Source of the DNA: Nitrospirota bacterium
GTDB taxonomy: Bacteria > Nitrospirota > Thermodesulfovibrionia > Thermodesulfovibrionales > UBA6898
Length of the DNA: 64,000 bases
Assembly: GCA_021825365.1 (NCBI GenBank)
Contig: JAKAHR010000008.1
Span: 1-64,000 of the forward strand
Reading direction: 5' to 3'
A program made the position numbers and the translations under genes. Of the stretch, positions 8,796 through 16,979 are shown in pieces. The notes beneath the pieces are model-generated. The model had not been told where the DNA came from and did not search any database. It was given only the letters and a program-made list of their open reading frames with translations. The first letter of the stretch is position 1, and each line of letters starts with the position of its first letter.

Positions 8796-9481
8796 GAGAC
8801 ATGCCGGTCAAGAAACAGCGCGCCTTCGCCGCGAGAGCGGCGGGAGGGTTCACCCTCCTCGAATTGGTCATATCCTTCATGCTGATCGGGATCGTCGTGG
8901 CTATCATGGCAAACGCCCTGCGCCTGAGCTTCGAGACGGTCGACCGGGGGGAAAGGAAGATCAACTCCCTCGAACGCCTCCGGTCGTCGATGAGCATAGT
9001 CGACTCCCAGGTCCAGTCCCATATACCCCTCACCTATGACGAGCAGGCTGAAAAGAAATACTACTTCAAAGGGGAAAAAGGGTCTCTGCAGTTCTCCTCC
9101 AATTATTCGATCTGGGGCGGTGAAAAAGGATACGTCGTGGTGCACTACGCCGTTGAAACGGATACCGGCGGCAAGAAGTTTATCGCGGTGACCGAGAACG
9201 TCGTGGGCACGGAAACGACCAGGCAGACGAGTCTCTTCAACCCCCTTGACGACATCTATTTCGAGTATTTCTACAAAGGCCCGACCGATGAGGAGGGAGA
9301 CTGGGTGGATACGTGGAAAGAGACCACCTCAACGCCGGAAAAGATCAGGCTCCATCTGGTGGACAACAGCCGCGACCTTGCCATCGTCATCCCGATGCGG
9401 GTCTGGGGCTCCCCGAACCAGCAGGCGACCACTGCCCCTACTTCAGCGACCCCCTGGTTTGATATCAAACGTGGCTATTAA
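8792..9481 (+). CDS. gspJ: Type II secretion minor pseudopilin GspJ
   Basis: 229 residues with the prepilin sequence GGFTLLELVISFMLIGIVVA preceded by a basic leader. The position between gspI and gspK, the length above 200 residues and the beta-rich C-terminal region match GspJ, which joins the GspI-GspK tip complex. An in-frame ATG three codons later (8801) is an alternative start. The 3' end overlaps the likely gspK start by 11 bases. Confidence 0.85.
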   Translation: MRDMPVKKQRAFAARAAGGFTLLELVISFMLIGIVVAIMANALRLSFETVDRGERKINSLERLRSSMSIVDSQVQSHIPLTYDEQAEKKYYFKGEKGSLQFSSNYSIWGGEKGYVVVHYAVETDTGGKKFIAVTENVVGTETTRQTSLFNPLDDIYFEYFYKGPTDEEGDWVDTWKETTSTPEKIRLHLVDNSRDLAIVIPMRVWGSPNQQATTAPTSATPWFDIKRGY

Positions 9482-10469
9482 CCTCTGCAGACGATCCGGC
9501 TTCCCGCGGGAGCCCAAAAGGGGGCGGCCGGAAAACGGCATCGCCCTCCTGATGGTCCTGTGGATACTTGTGGTGCTGACGGTGACGGTTCTGTCTTTCT
9601 CCTACACGACCCGCTCCGAGACATACGCAGCCATCTCTTTCAGGGAAGGGATGGAGAAGAAATTTCTTGCAGAGGCGGGCATCGAGAGGGGGCTGATGGA
9701 GATCATCTACCGCAAGACCAACGCCGCTGTGCCGGCTTCGGACACATCCGGCGTCTGGAAGACAGACGGGACCGCCTACCCGGTCACCGCTGAAAACGGC
9801 TCCTTCTCTGTCGGCATTATGAACGAGTCCGGCAAGGTGGACATTAACACTATCCCTGAGTTAATATTAAGAAATCTTTTCGCAAATCTCGGCCTTTCGA
9901 TGGAAGACGTTGATACTATTGTCGATTCCATCGCGGACTGGCGGGATGCAGACGACCTGGTACGGCTTCATGGCGCCGAGAGTGACTACTATGCGTCGCT
10001 GCCGACCCCCTATAAGCCGAGGAACGCTGATTTTCAGACACTGGAAGAACTCCTCCTGGTGAAAGGGGTTACTCCCCAGATACTCTACGGAGGAGGGGGG
10101 AAGAAGGGCATCATCGATTATCTTACAGTCTATTCGCGATCGCCGAAGATCAACGTGAATGCCGCGCCGAAGGAGGTGCTGCTGGCAGTGCCGGCCATGA
10201 CGACCGAGGCAGCCGATGCCATCCTCGCCCTGCGGGAGGCGAGGGAACTCACCATCCAGGACATGCAGGGAATCGTCGGGCAGACATACGGCCAGATGTC
10301 TTCGTACATAGAGGTTGCGGGCGTGGGCGCCGGAGGCGTCTTTACGGTCACCTCAAAGGGAATGAAGGGTGCGGACGCCACGGGATACGGGATCAAGGCA
10401 ACCGTCGCGATAGATGTCAAGAATAATTTTCGCTATCTTTATTACAAGAGCCCGGTGGCCGCACAATAG
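9471..10469 (+). CDS. gspK: Type II secretion minor pseudopilin GspK
   Basis: About 332 residues from a GTG at 9471. The open frame extends further upstream, but that part lies inside gspJ. The N-terminal stretch ENGIALLMVLWILVVLTVTV is the GspK prepilin-like helix, which characteristically lacks the +5 Glu. Downstream, SGKVDINTIP and KINVNAAPKEVLLAVP are the two helix-hairpin-helix-like segments seen in GspK. GspK caps the pseudopilus tip. No clear Shine-Dalgarno precedes the GTG, and the overlap with gspJ suggests coupled translation. Confidence 0.85.
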   Translation: MAINLCRRSGFPREPKRGRPENGIALLMVLWILVVLTVTVLSFSYTTRSETYAAISFREGMEKKFLAEAGIERGLMEIIYRKTNAAVPASDTSGVWKTDGTAYPVTAENGSFSVGIMNESGKVDINTIPELILRNLFANLGLSMEDVDTIVDSIADWRDADDLVRLHGAESDYYASLPTPYKPRNADFQTLEELLLVKGVTPQILYGGGGKKGIIDYLTVYSRSPKINVNAAPKEVLLAVPAMTTEAADAILALREARELTIQDMQGIVGQTYGQMSSYIEVAGVGAGGVFTVTSKGMKGADATGYGIKATVAIDVKNNFRYLYYKSPVAAQ

Positions 10470-10471
10470 GC

Positions 10472-12028
10472 ATGATGACAGGAACACTTGACCTCAGGAG
10501 ACTGGCTGACCTCGCCTCCCGGTCCGCGGCACAGGCCCGGCGGGTTGGACAGCCGCTGCTGCGCGGCCTCTTCTTCAGCCCGGCAGACGATGTCGTCTTT
10601 CCGAGGAAGAGCCTTGCGGTTGTGCTCGAAAAGGGGAGACTCTCCGTCGCCCTCGGCAGCGTGCTGTTCTCGCGGGTCACCGTCCGGGGCGTCAGGGATT
10701 ACCCTTTCGCTGCAGGCAAATTCCCCGAGCCCGAGGAGACGGCGACCTCCCTCGTCCTGGCTGCCAATGAATTGCGGGCGGCCCGGCCGGGCGTGACCCT
10801 GATCATCCCCAAGTCCTGGGCTGTCGTCACTACAACGGAATTCCCCGCGACGATCAGGGAGAACATCGCCGAAGTCGTGGCGTATGAGCTGGACCGGATT
10901 ACCCCGTTCAGCGCTGATGACGCGTACTATGATTTTGCGGTGCTGAAGGAAACCGCCGGACGTCTGACTCTCCTTGTCATGGCTGCTCGTGCCGATGCGG
11001 TAAAGCCTTACATCAGGGCTCTGAACGAGAAAGGATTCACCGTCGAGCGGCTGACAGTCGGGCTCGCCGGGATCGGGACTCTCTGCCAGCGGACGGCCGG
11101 ATCCCGGGATTCCCTCGTACTGATCGCCGATGACACGGGATACGAGGCCGGCCTTTTTGCCGGGGGCCTGCCTGTGCAGACCTCTTCGGGCAATTTCCCC
11201 CCGGGTGGGGAGGCGGTAATGGTCGAGGCGATCAACACCGAGCTGGAGGCGTTTGTCGAGCAGGCAAAGAAACAGGGATACAACCCGACGGTCTTTGCGC
11301 TGCTGAAGGATGCGCGGCCGACTCTGGCCGAGCTGTTTAAGCTCAAGGTCCGCATGCCGGTGCAGATGCTTACCGCGGCACAGGCGGGCGTCAGTTCTTC
11401 CCCCTCTTCCGGCGGGATTCCTTTTGCCGCGGCGGGGGGACTTTTGCAGTCCCTGTGGCCGAAGTCGCGGGGGCTGAACCTTCTGCGAAAGGGGCTCGAA
11501 CCGCGCCGGAAGGTCCCCGTAGCCCTTACCATCCTCCTGCTCTGCTGTCTTGCCGGCCTCTGGATCTTCTATATGGTGGCGCCGCTGCGTTTCGAAGAGC
11601 GGAGGATCACCGAGATATCACGCCAGATAGCATCGAGGAAAGACGAGGTTCGGAAGGTCGAGGCGATGAAGAAAGAGGCTGACGCCGTATCCGCCGAAGT
11701 CGGACTCATCAACGGGTTCAAACAGGACAAGGCCATGACAATCAACCTCCTGCGCGAACTGACGACGATCCTTCCCAAAACTACGTGGCTCACCCGGACG
11801 CGGATAACCGAGACGACCGTTGAACTCGAGGGCTATGCCTCTGCCGCAACCGAACTCCTGCCGAAGCTGGAGGCATCGCAGTATTTCAAGAAGGTGGAGT
11901 TTGCATCCCCGACATTCAGGGACGCACGGATGAATGCGGACCGGTTCATGATCAAGATGGAGATCCGGGGCGCCAAGAAGAACGAAGAGAAACCAAAAGA
12001 GGAAAAACCAAAGAGTGAAAAAAAGTAG
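10472..12028 (+). CDS. gspL: Type II secretion protein GspL (PilM-like plus PilN-like)
   Basis: 518 residues. Residues up to about 300 form an actin-like PilM/GspL cytoplasmic domain (VLEKGRLSVALG, ADDTGYEAGLFAGG). A single membrane helix lies near residue 350 (ALTILLLCCLAGLWIFYMVA). A coiled periplasmic segment follows, then a PilN-type ferredoxin-like domain (TTWLTRTRITETTVELEG). The tail is lysine/glutamate rich and low-complexity. GspL recruits GspE to the platform and binds GspM. The last codons overlap the gspM start by 14 bases. Confidence 0.88.
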   Translation: MMTGTLDLRRLADLASRSAAQARRVGQPLLRGLFFSPADDVVFPRKSLAVVLEKGRLSVALGSVLFSRVTVRGVRDYPFAAGKFPEPEETATSLVLAANELRAARPGVTLIIPKSWAVVTTTEFPATIRENIAEVVAYELDRITPFSADDAYYDFAVLKETAGRLTLLVMAARADAVKPYIRALNEKGFTVERLTVGLAGIGTLCQRTAGSRDSLVLIADDTGYEAGLFAGGLPVQTSSGNFPPGGEAVMVEAINTELEAFVEQAKKQGYNPTVFALLKDARPTLAELFKLKVRMPVQMLTAAQAGVSSSPSSGGIPFAAAGGLLQSLWPKSRGLNLLRKGLEPRRKVPVALTILLLCCLAGLWIFYMVAPLRFEERRITEISRQIASRKDEVRKVEAMKKEADAVSAEVGLINGFKQDKAMTINLLRELTTILPKTTWLTRTRITETTVELEGYASAATELLPKLEASQYFKKVEFASPTFRDARMNADRFMIKMEIRGAKKNEEKPKEEKPKSEKK

Positions 12029-12566
12029 GACCCTCATCATCAGCGTCCCGCTCATGATCCTGCTCCTGGGGATCTTCACCTACCGCTACGGATATCTGCG
12101 GGTCAAGGCTGACATGGCTTCCGCACTCGAAGACGAAGCGGTCAAGACGCGGATACTCGAAAAGTACGTCGCGCTCATCGCCGAGAAACCGGCCCTCGAA
12201 AAGCGCATCGTCTCGCTGAAAGAAGAACGACAGGCGGACAATGCAAAGCTCGTCGAGGGCTTGACCCCTTCTCTCTCCGCCGCTGCTCTCCAGGAGACGG
12301 TCAAGGGAATCGTCACCGGCAGGGGCGGCTCGATATCGAGTGAGCGGGTAGGCAAACCTGAGGACCTCGGCAAGTTCAAGATCATCAGCATCAGCATAGA
12401 TGCGGTGCTGCCCGACCCCCGCGCTCTCAGCGATATACTCTATTCCATCGAGACGCGCACCCCGTATCTCGTGGTAAAAGAACTCGACACCCGAGTCAGG
12501 AACTTCAGGGACCCGAAAGACCTGATGATCAAGCTGGACGTTGCCGCGCTGACCGGAGGAAAATAA
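12015..12566 (+). CDS. gspM: Type II secretion protein GspM (PilO-like)
   Basis: 183 residues from a GTG inside the end of gspL, preceded by GAGGAAAAA. One N-terminal membrane helix (TLIISVPLMILLLGIFTYRY) is followed by a coiled segment and a PilO/GspM-type ferredoxin-like domain (FKIISISIDAVLPDPRALSD). Its partner is GspL in the inner-membrane platform. Gene order and topology support the call more than sequence identity, because this family is poorly conserved. Confidence 0.8.
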   Translation: MKKSRTLIISVPLMILLLGIFTYRYGYLRVKADMASALEDEAVKTRILEKYVALIAEKPALEKRIVSLKEERQADNAKLVEGLTPSLSAAALQETVKGIVTGRGGSISSERVGKPEDLGKFKIISISIDAVLPDPRALSDILYSIETRTPYLVVKELDTRVRNFRDPKDLMIKLDVAALTGGK

Positions 12567-12567
12567 C

Positions 12568-13353
12568 ATGAAGGCCCGCCGCATCCTCAGCCATATAAAC
12601 GTGATCAATCTCCTCCTGACGGCTATCCTCGTCTTCGCTGCTGCACGCACATTTCTGCCGCTCTTTGGCGGTCTCAATCTGAAGGCAACGGTCCCGACCG
12701 TAAAGAAGCCGGCGGCCGCAAAACCGGCCGAGGACGCAAAAACCGCGGAGACGAAGAGCCCCTTTCCGGCTGATTATATGATCATCGCGGAGCAGAACCT
12801 CTTTCATCCGGAGAGGAAGATCCCCGTCGAAAAGAAGGACGCGGCAGCTGCGCCGCTGCCCAAACCTGATTTCGTCCTCTACGGCATCATCAAGTCCGGT
12901 GACGTGCGGATCGCCTATCTCGAAGATAAGAAACAGCCTGTCAGTTCTCCGGGCCGGGGAAAGAAGCAGACAGCCCTCCGGCAGGGCGAAAGCATGTCCG
13001 GATTTATCCTGAAGGAAGTGGAGTCCGACCGCGTCGTCATGATGCGCGGAGAGGAAAGGATCGTGCTCACGCTCACCGACCCCCAGCATGCCAAGGCACG
13101 GGAAGGTGCAGGCGCCCCGCCGGCAACAGCCCAGGCACCTGCGGGCCAGCAGCCGCGTGCGCCGTCATCGATGCCGCTGCAGCCGCTGACGCAGCCGAAT
13201 GTTCCTGCAAGCGGGCCGGGGTCGATCTCGGCGGCAGGCCCGCAGGCGGCGATGCCGAGGGCAGGCATAACTCCTACGGTACCCGCGCAGCGGACACAGC
13301 CACCCGTACGGGGAGGCGGCCTCATCGGCGGGCCCCGCTATACGGGGCCCTGA
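12568..13353 (+). CDS. GspC-like inner-membrane clamp protein with a Pro-rich tail
   Basis: 261 residues from an ATG with a strong GGAGG upstream. There is an N-terminal membrane anchor (residues about 10-32) and then an Ala/Lys/Pro linker. A domain around residues 65-170 (IIAEQNLFHPERKIP, PDFVLYGIIKSGDVRIAYLE, RQGESMSGFILKEVESDRVV) matches the homology region of GspC/PilP, which links the platform to the secretin. The usual C-terminal PDZ or coiled coil is replaced by about 85 residues of Pro/Ala/Gln low complexity. It is the last gene of the operon. GspN/PilP is an alternative name. Confidence 0.7.
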   Translation: MKARRILSHINVINLLLTAILVFAAARTFLPLFGGLNLKATVPTVKKPAAAKPAEDAKTAETKSPFPADYMIIAEQNLFHPERKIPVEKKDAAAAPLPKPDFVLYGIIKSGDVRIAYLEDKKQPVSSPGRGKKQTALRQGESMSGFILKEVESDRVVMMRGEERIVLTLTDPQHAKAREGAGAPPATAQAPAGQQPRAPSSMPLQPLTQPNVPASGPGSISAAGPQAAMPRAGITPTVPAQRTQPPVRGGGLIGGPRYTGP

Positions 13354-14301
13354 TCAGGCAGCGTCGTAATCGCCCTTACTGTAGTGGTATCTCTCCAGAA
13401 ACAGGGGAGCAGCGATCCCCGACCCCTCAAATACCCTCAGGGTGTAGGGAATCCCCTTTTCTTCGGCATAGCCTGATGCCTGGATGCCGGAGAAGTCTCG
13501 GTCAGCGGGATTCATCCAGAGGCTGATACTCCGGACTCCCCGCTCCAAAGCCATCTTCTCAAGGGAAAGCAGCACGCGGACGAGATCTGCGGACCGGGGG
13601 ACACAGAGATCCAGCACGGAAAGCTCTTCCCCCAGCACCCGGATGACCGCAAATGCCTTCAGTCTCCCGATGACGCCCCTGAACCCGATCATTTCGTACC
13701 CGCCCCGCGGATTGTCGCGATACCGCCAGTGAAGGTAGGGACTTGCCTTGTCTATCGTGACATCCCTCCCCTCCCTGGTCTGCCTCCAGACCCTGTCGAG
13801 TTCGTCGGGACCCATGCGCTCCCATCCCCGGTCGGCCCTCAGCAGGAGGCTGCTTCTCCCCGCTGCCTTTGCAATCTCTTTCTTCAGGACGGTTATGAAC
13901 AAATGCGGTTCCCATTTTAACTGGAGGGTCATCAGCCGTGCGTGCCGTTCTGAAGGAAAGCCGAAGATGAACTCCATGGGGTTAGCCTCGTAGAATGCCT
14001 CGGCCGTCCTGACGATAATGCCTTTCCGCGCAAAGATCCTCGCACGGTAGGCAGGGTGCGTCATCACATCGCAGCCCTGATACACGTCATGGGTCCTGCC
14101 CTGGTTCCAAAACCGCATCCTGAAACCGCCGTAATGGGCGACTATTACCCCTTCGTCCTCAGCTACAAACGATGAGCTGCCGAGGTACGACCGTCTGTAC
14201 TTCCATTCCCATTCCTCATGAGAAAGATCATAATGGAACGCGGCCCTGAAAAGGGACCGTATCCCTTCTTCGTCCGTGTCCCCGGCCTGCCGGATATCCA
14301 T
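13354..14301 (-). CDS. GNAT-family N-acetyltransferase
   Basis: From the ATG at 14301 (preceded by AGAGAGG) the product is about 315 residues. The N-terminal MDIRQAGDTDEEGIRSLFRA is the beta1-alpha1 segment of a GNAT domain, and VIVAHYGGFRMRFW with VMTHPAYRARIFARKG fits the acetyl-CoA loop region. The second half also looks GNAT-like (YEMIGFRGVIGRLKAFAVIR; LVRVLLSLEKMALERG), so a tandem GNAT arrangement is likely. Similar proteins are often encoded in polysaccharide regions and may N-acylate amino sugars, but the substrate is unknown. It converges with the T2SS operon, its stop codon directly following the last operon gene. Confidence 0.7.
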   Translation of the reverse strand: MDIRQAGDTDEEGIRSLFRAAFHYDLSHEEWEWKYRRSYLGSSSFVAEDEGVIVAHYGGFRMRFWNQGRTHDVYQGCDVMTHPAYRARIFARKGIIVRTAEAFYEANPMEFIFGFPSERHARLMTLQLKWEPHLFITVLKKEIAKAAGRSSLLLRADRGWERMGPDELDRVWRQTREGRDVTIDKASPYLHWRYRDNPRGGYEMIGFRGVIGRLKAFAVIRVLGEELSVLDLCVPRSADLVRVLLSLEKMALERGVRSISLWMNPADRDFSGIQASGYAEEKGIPYTLRVFEGSGIAAPLFLERYHYSKGDYDAA

Positions 14302-14408
14302 CGTCACCTCTCTGGAGAAGATCGAGATGATTGTACCACAAAAGCTGCCGCAGCCACAGCGAAGAGACACAACCAGGCTGCCGGGGATGGACATGCCGGA
14401 CTTTGTTA

Positions 14409-14437
14409 TTGACAGCCCAATACCCCGCTGATACACT
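14409..14437 (+). promoter_or_regulatory. Sigma-70-type promoter for the secreted protein at 14480
   Basis: TTGACA (14409-14414), a 17-base spacer and TACACT (14432-14437), about 42 bases ahead of the ATG. It is close to the canonical consensus. Confidence 0.65.
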
Positions 14438-14479
14438 ACTTGCGAGGGCGGAGCAAAAAACCATTACTGAGGAGGGAAT

Positions 14480-14947
14480 ATGATTAAAAAAGGCCTGTTT
14501 TTCCTGATGATCGCCGCTGTTGTACTGATGTTGTCTGCGCCCGCCATGGCAGCAGACGTGATCTACAAATTGATGCTCGGTCCGTGCAATACGTCCGGCA
14601 CCTCCGGCACGGTAGGGTACAGGAACACCTGCTATGGAGACGTCTACAATACTTCTGATGTTAAAGTAGGCCATTATTTCACCACCTTCGACGCCCTGGC
14701 CCCCTACAATCTGGCCATTGGCACGCAGAGCTTCCAAACCCTGCACATGGTTGAACTCGAGACAGCCCCTGCGCCCTGGTACAACTTTACCCTGAACGGG
14801 TCGTATTCCTACAGCGTTGGAAAGGGCATGGGTGCGATAACCAATATAACCCAGTTCGCCGGCTCCCTCACCGGGGCTTACTACAACATCGACTATCCGG
14901 CCGGCGGCTCGCCCTACTACTGGGTACTGACCCTGCATCTGCCGTAA
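14480..14947 (+). CDS. Secreted protein of unknown function
   Basis: 155 residues with a clear signal peptide (MIKKGLFFLMIAAVVLMLSA, cleavage after the AMA around residue 25) and a strong GAGGAGGG ribosome binding site. The mature part has two cysteines (PCNTSG, RNTCYG), many aromatic and Gly residues, and an ending GAYYNIDYPAGGSPYYWVLT. Its late SVGKGMGAITN...AGSLTGAY pattern is faintly like the strand pairs of allene-oxide-cyclase or dirigent barrels, but I do not trust that enough to name it. It is a single gene with its own promoter and a downstream stem-loop. Confidence 0.75.
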   Translation: MIKKGLFFLMIAAVVLMLSAPAMAADVIYKLMLGPCNTSGTSGTVGYRNTCYGDVYNTSDVKVGHYFTTFDALAPYNLAIGTQSFQTLHMVELETAPAPWYNFTLNGSYSYSVGKGMGAITNITQFAGSLTGAYYNIDYPAGGSPYYWVLTLHLP

Positions 14948-14975
14948 GGCCGCAGACTGATATCCGCCCCCCACC

Positions 14976-15023
14976 CTTGTTCCCCGGGCCGGCTGCCCTG
15001 AAAAAACCGGCCCGGGAAACAAG
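14976..15023 (+). terminator. Long GC-rich inverted repeat after the secreted protein gene
   Basis: CTTGTTCCCCGGGCCGG (14976-14992) pairs with CCGGCCCGGGAAACAAG (15007-15023) across a 14-base loop with one mismatch. It lacks a following U-run on the plus strand, so it may be a terminator of another kind or an mRNA stabiliser. Confidence 0.5.
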
Positions 15024-15091
15024 GATTCTTCCGGAGTTCCCCGACTCTCCTGTCTTCCCTACATGCCCCGGTATGGTAAAATAGCCTCACC

Positions 15092-16072
15092 ATGCCCGGA
15101 CCGGGTCGAACAAAACTCATATCTCTGATCGCCCCTGCCTATAACGAGTCGGCTGTCGTGCGGGTCTTCTACACGCACACCCGCGACATCCTTCAGGACC
15201 GCCTGCCGGGCTACGAGTGGGAGATCATCTTCGTTGACGACGGGTCGACTGACGACACCCTCCAGATTCTGAAGTCTCTCCGCCGTGAAGATCCGCGTGT
15301 AAAGTGGCTCGCGCTTTCCAGGAACTTCGGACACCAGGCAGCGCTGACAGCAGGACTTGAACGCGCGTCCGGAGATGCGGTCATCACGATGGACTGCGAC
15401 CTGCAGCACCCTGCCTCTCTTCTGCCGGAGATGGTGAAGCAGTGGGAGGAGGGGTTTGAGGTCGTCCAGGCGATACGCAGGGAAGACCCCCGCACCGGCA
15501 TATTCAAGCGGCTCACCTCGGGCGCCTTTTACCGCATCATCAACCGCCTCAGCGCCACACCGGTTCGGCCCAACTCGGCGGACTTTCGCCTCCTGTCGCG
15601 TAACGCACTGAGGGCGTTTCTCCGTTTCCGCGAGGTGCACCGCTTTATCCGGGGGATGGTATCGTGGATGGGGTTCAGGACATGCGAGGTGAGCTACCTG
15701 CCGGAAGAGCGCCATGCGGGGAAATCGAAATACACCCTCAGGAAGATGCTCAATTTCGCACTGGACGGGCTCACCTCTTTTTCGATCATACCCCTGCGCA
15801 TCAGCGCGGTCCTCGGGATAATCATCTTCTTCGGGGCGCTCTTCTATGCCCTCTACGCGGTTGTCGTCTGGTTCATACATCCCCAGAATCTGCAGGTCGG
15901 CTGGACATCAATCCTCGTCACCCTCAACCTGCTGGGCGGCACCATCCTCTTGTTTCTCGGCATCGTCGGGGAATACATCGGCAGGATCTATGAGCAGGTG
16001 AAGATGCGGCCCCTGTACTTCATCGGAGATGCCGAGGGCTTCAGCGGGGAAGGGAACAGGACGGATGAGTAA
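15092..16072 (+). CDS. Polyprenyl-phosphate glycosyltransferase (GT2, DPM1/GtrB-like)
   Basis: 326 residues. The GT2 core has LISLIAPAYNESAVVRVFY, IIFVDDGSTDDTLQIL and the metal-binding VITMDCDLQHPASLLP. FRLLSRNALRAFLRF and HAGKSKYTLRKMLNFALDGL are the conserved late motifs of the GtrB/ArnC group. Two C-terminal membrane helices (about 235-260 and 270-295) anchor it. Such enzymes load a sugar from a nucleotide donor onto undecaprenyl phosphate for later transfer outside the membrane. A TAAAAT hexamer lies only 9 bases before the ATG. The stop (TAA) overlaps the next gene's start region, so the two are coupled. Confidence 0.88.
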   Translation: MPGPGRTKLISLIAPAYNESAVVRVFYTHTRDILQDRLPGYEWEIIFVDDGSTDDTLQILKSLRREDPRVKWLALSRNFGHQAALTAGLERASGDAVITMDCDLQHPASLLPEMVKQWEEGFEVVQAIRREDPRTGIFKRLTSGAFYRIINRLSATPVRPNSADFRLLSRNALRAFLRFREVHRFIRGMVSWMGFRTCEVSYLPEERHAGKSKYTLRKMLNFALDGLTSFSIIPLRISAVLGIIIFFGALFYALYAVVVWFIHPQNLQVGWTSILVTLNLLGGTILLFLGIVGEYIGRIYEQVKMRPLYFIGDAEGFSGEGNRTDE

Positions 16073-16763
16073 GCCGCTGGTGAAAAAGTCGGGAGACACG
16101 GCCCTCTTTTATAATGACTTTGCAGAGGATTTCGACCGGAAGATGAACCAATACGACCTCCGGCGGCGTCTCGATATCGTCTTCAACGAACTCCTCCCCG
16201 GGGACATCAGGGGCAAGAGACTTCTTGACGCCGGATGCGGGACCGGACATTTTTCCCGGTCCGCCGCCGAGAGGGGCGCGAAGGTCACCTCCATGGACAT
16301 CGGCGAAAGGCTTCTGGAAAAAGTCGCTGAAAAATGCGAGACAGAGAGGATCGTCGGCTCTGTCCTGCAGATGCCCTTCGAAGACAACTCCTTCGACCTT
16401 ATCATCTCGACAGAGGTGATAGAACATACGCCGACACCTTACGCGGCCGTCAGCGAGCTGTATCGAGTCCTGAGGCCCTCCGGCATTCTGGCATTGACCG
16501 TCCCCAACCGTTTCTGGAAGTGGTCATGCATACTCGCCAACGCGCTGAAGGTCCGTCCCTACGAGGGCATGGAAAACTGGGTCGGATACGGTCGTCTCAG
16601 GAAAGAACTGGAAGAAGCCGGCTTTTCGATCATCACGTACAAGGGGTTTCACGCCCTGCCCTTTCAGGCGGCCTCCCTGCACCCCCTCCTCGCCTTCCTG
16701 GACGCGAAAGGAAACCTTTTCGGCAGGTTCTATATCAATATAGCAACCGCCTGCAGGAAATAA
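16065..16763 (+). CDS. Class I SAM-dependent methyltransferase
   Basis: 232 residues from the ATG at 16065, overlapping the preceding glycosyltransferase by 8 bases. SAM motif I is RLLDAGCGTGHFSRSAAERG, followed by VTSMDIGERLLE (motif II acidic residue), MPFEDNSFDLIISTEVIEHT (motif IV) and VLRPSGILALTVPN. It is of the UbiG/Methyltransf_11 type. The coupling with a lipid-linked sugar synthase suggests that it modifies a glycan or lipid carrier, though the substrate cannot be read from the sequence. Confidence 0.85.
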   Translation: MSKPLVKKSGDTALFYNDFAEDFDRKMNQYDLRRRLDIVFNELLPGDIRGKRLLDAGCGTGHFSRSAAERGAKVTSMDIGERLLEKVAEKCETERIVGSVLQMPFEDNSFDLIISTEVIEHTPTPYAAVSELYRVLRPSGILALTVPNRFWKWSCILANALKVRPYEGMENWVGYGRLRKELEEAGFSIITYKGFHALPFQAASLHPLLAFLDAKGNLFGRFYINIATACRK

Positions 16764-16979
16764 TCTGCCCGGACAGGTATCTCCCGGGATAGGCTAAAGT
16801 CTGCCGTATTTATGCCGATTGTTTTGCTATGGACGACGCTTGACACAGAAGGTATAATGTGTTAAAAAGACATACACATCAGGATAAGAGGTGCCTGGCG
16901 GGGGGCTTCATCAGTATATCCGGGCATACAAGTCAACCATCAAAGTCTCGTTTGATTATGCGGAGAAGGTGAATATGTA
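16764..16979 (+). other. 216-base gene-free leader upstream of the subtilase
   Basis: It holds the promoter at 16840-16868 and then about 110 bases of untranslated leader before the ATG at 16980. I found no recognisable riboswitch; the conserved c-di-GMP-I core was looked for and not found. Confidence 0.5.
16840..16868 (+). promoter_or_regulatory. Putative sigma-70 promoter of the subtilase operon
   Basis: TTGACA (16840-16845), a 17-base spacer and TAAAAA (16863-16868). A perfect TATAAT at 16853-16858 also lies inside the spacer, but only 7 bases from the TTGACA, so it would need a different -35. Confidence 0.5.

Noticed and set aside
16853-16858. TATAAT paired with TTGACA at 16840
   Set aside because: The spacing is 7 bases, too short for one sigma-70 promoter; TAAAAA at 16863 gives 17 bases.
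16869-16979. c-di-GMP riboswitch in the subtilase leader
   Set aside because: The conserved GEMM core (GCAAAGCC-type and the tetraloop-receptor text) is absent. The same check failed for the leaders at 27082 and 28308.
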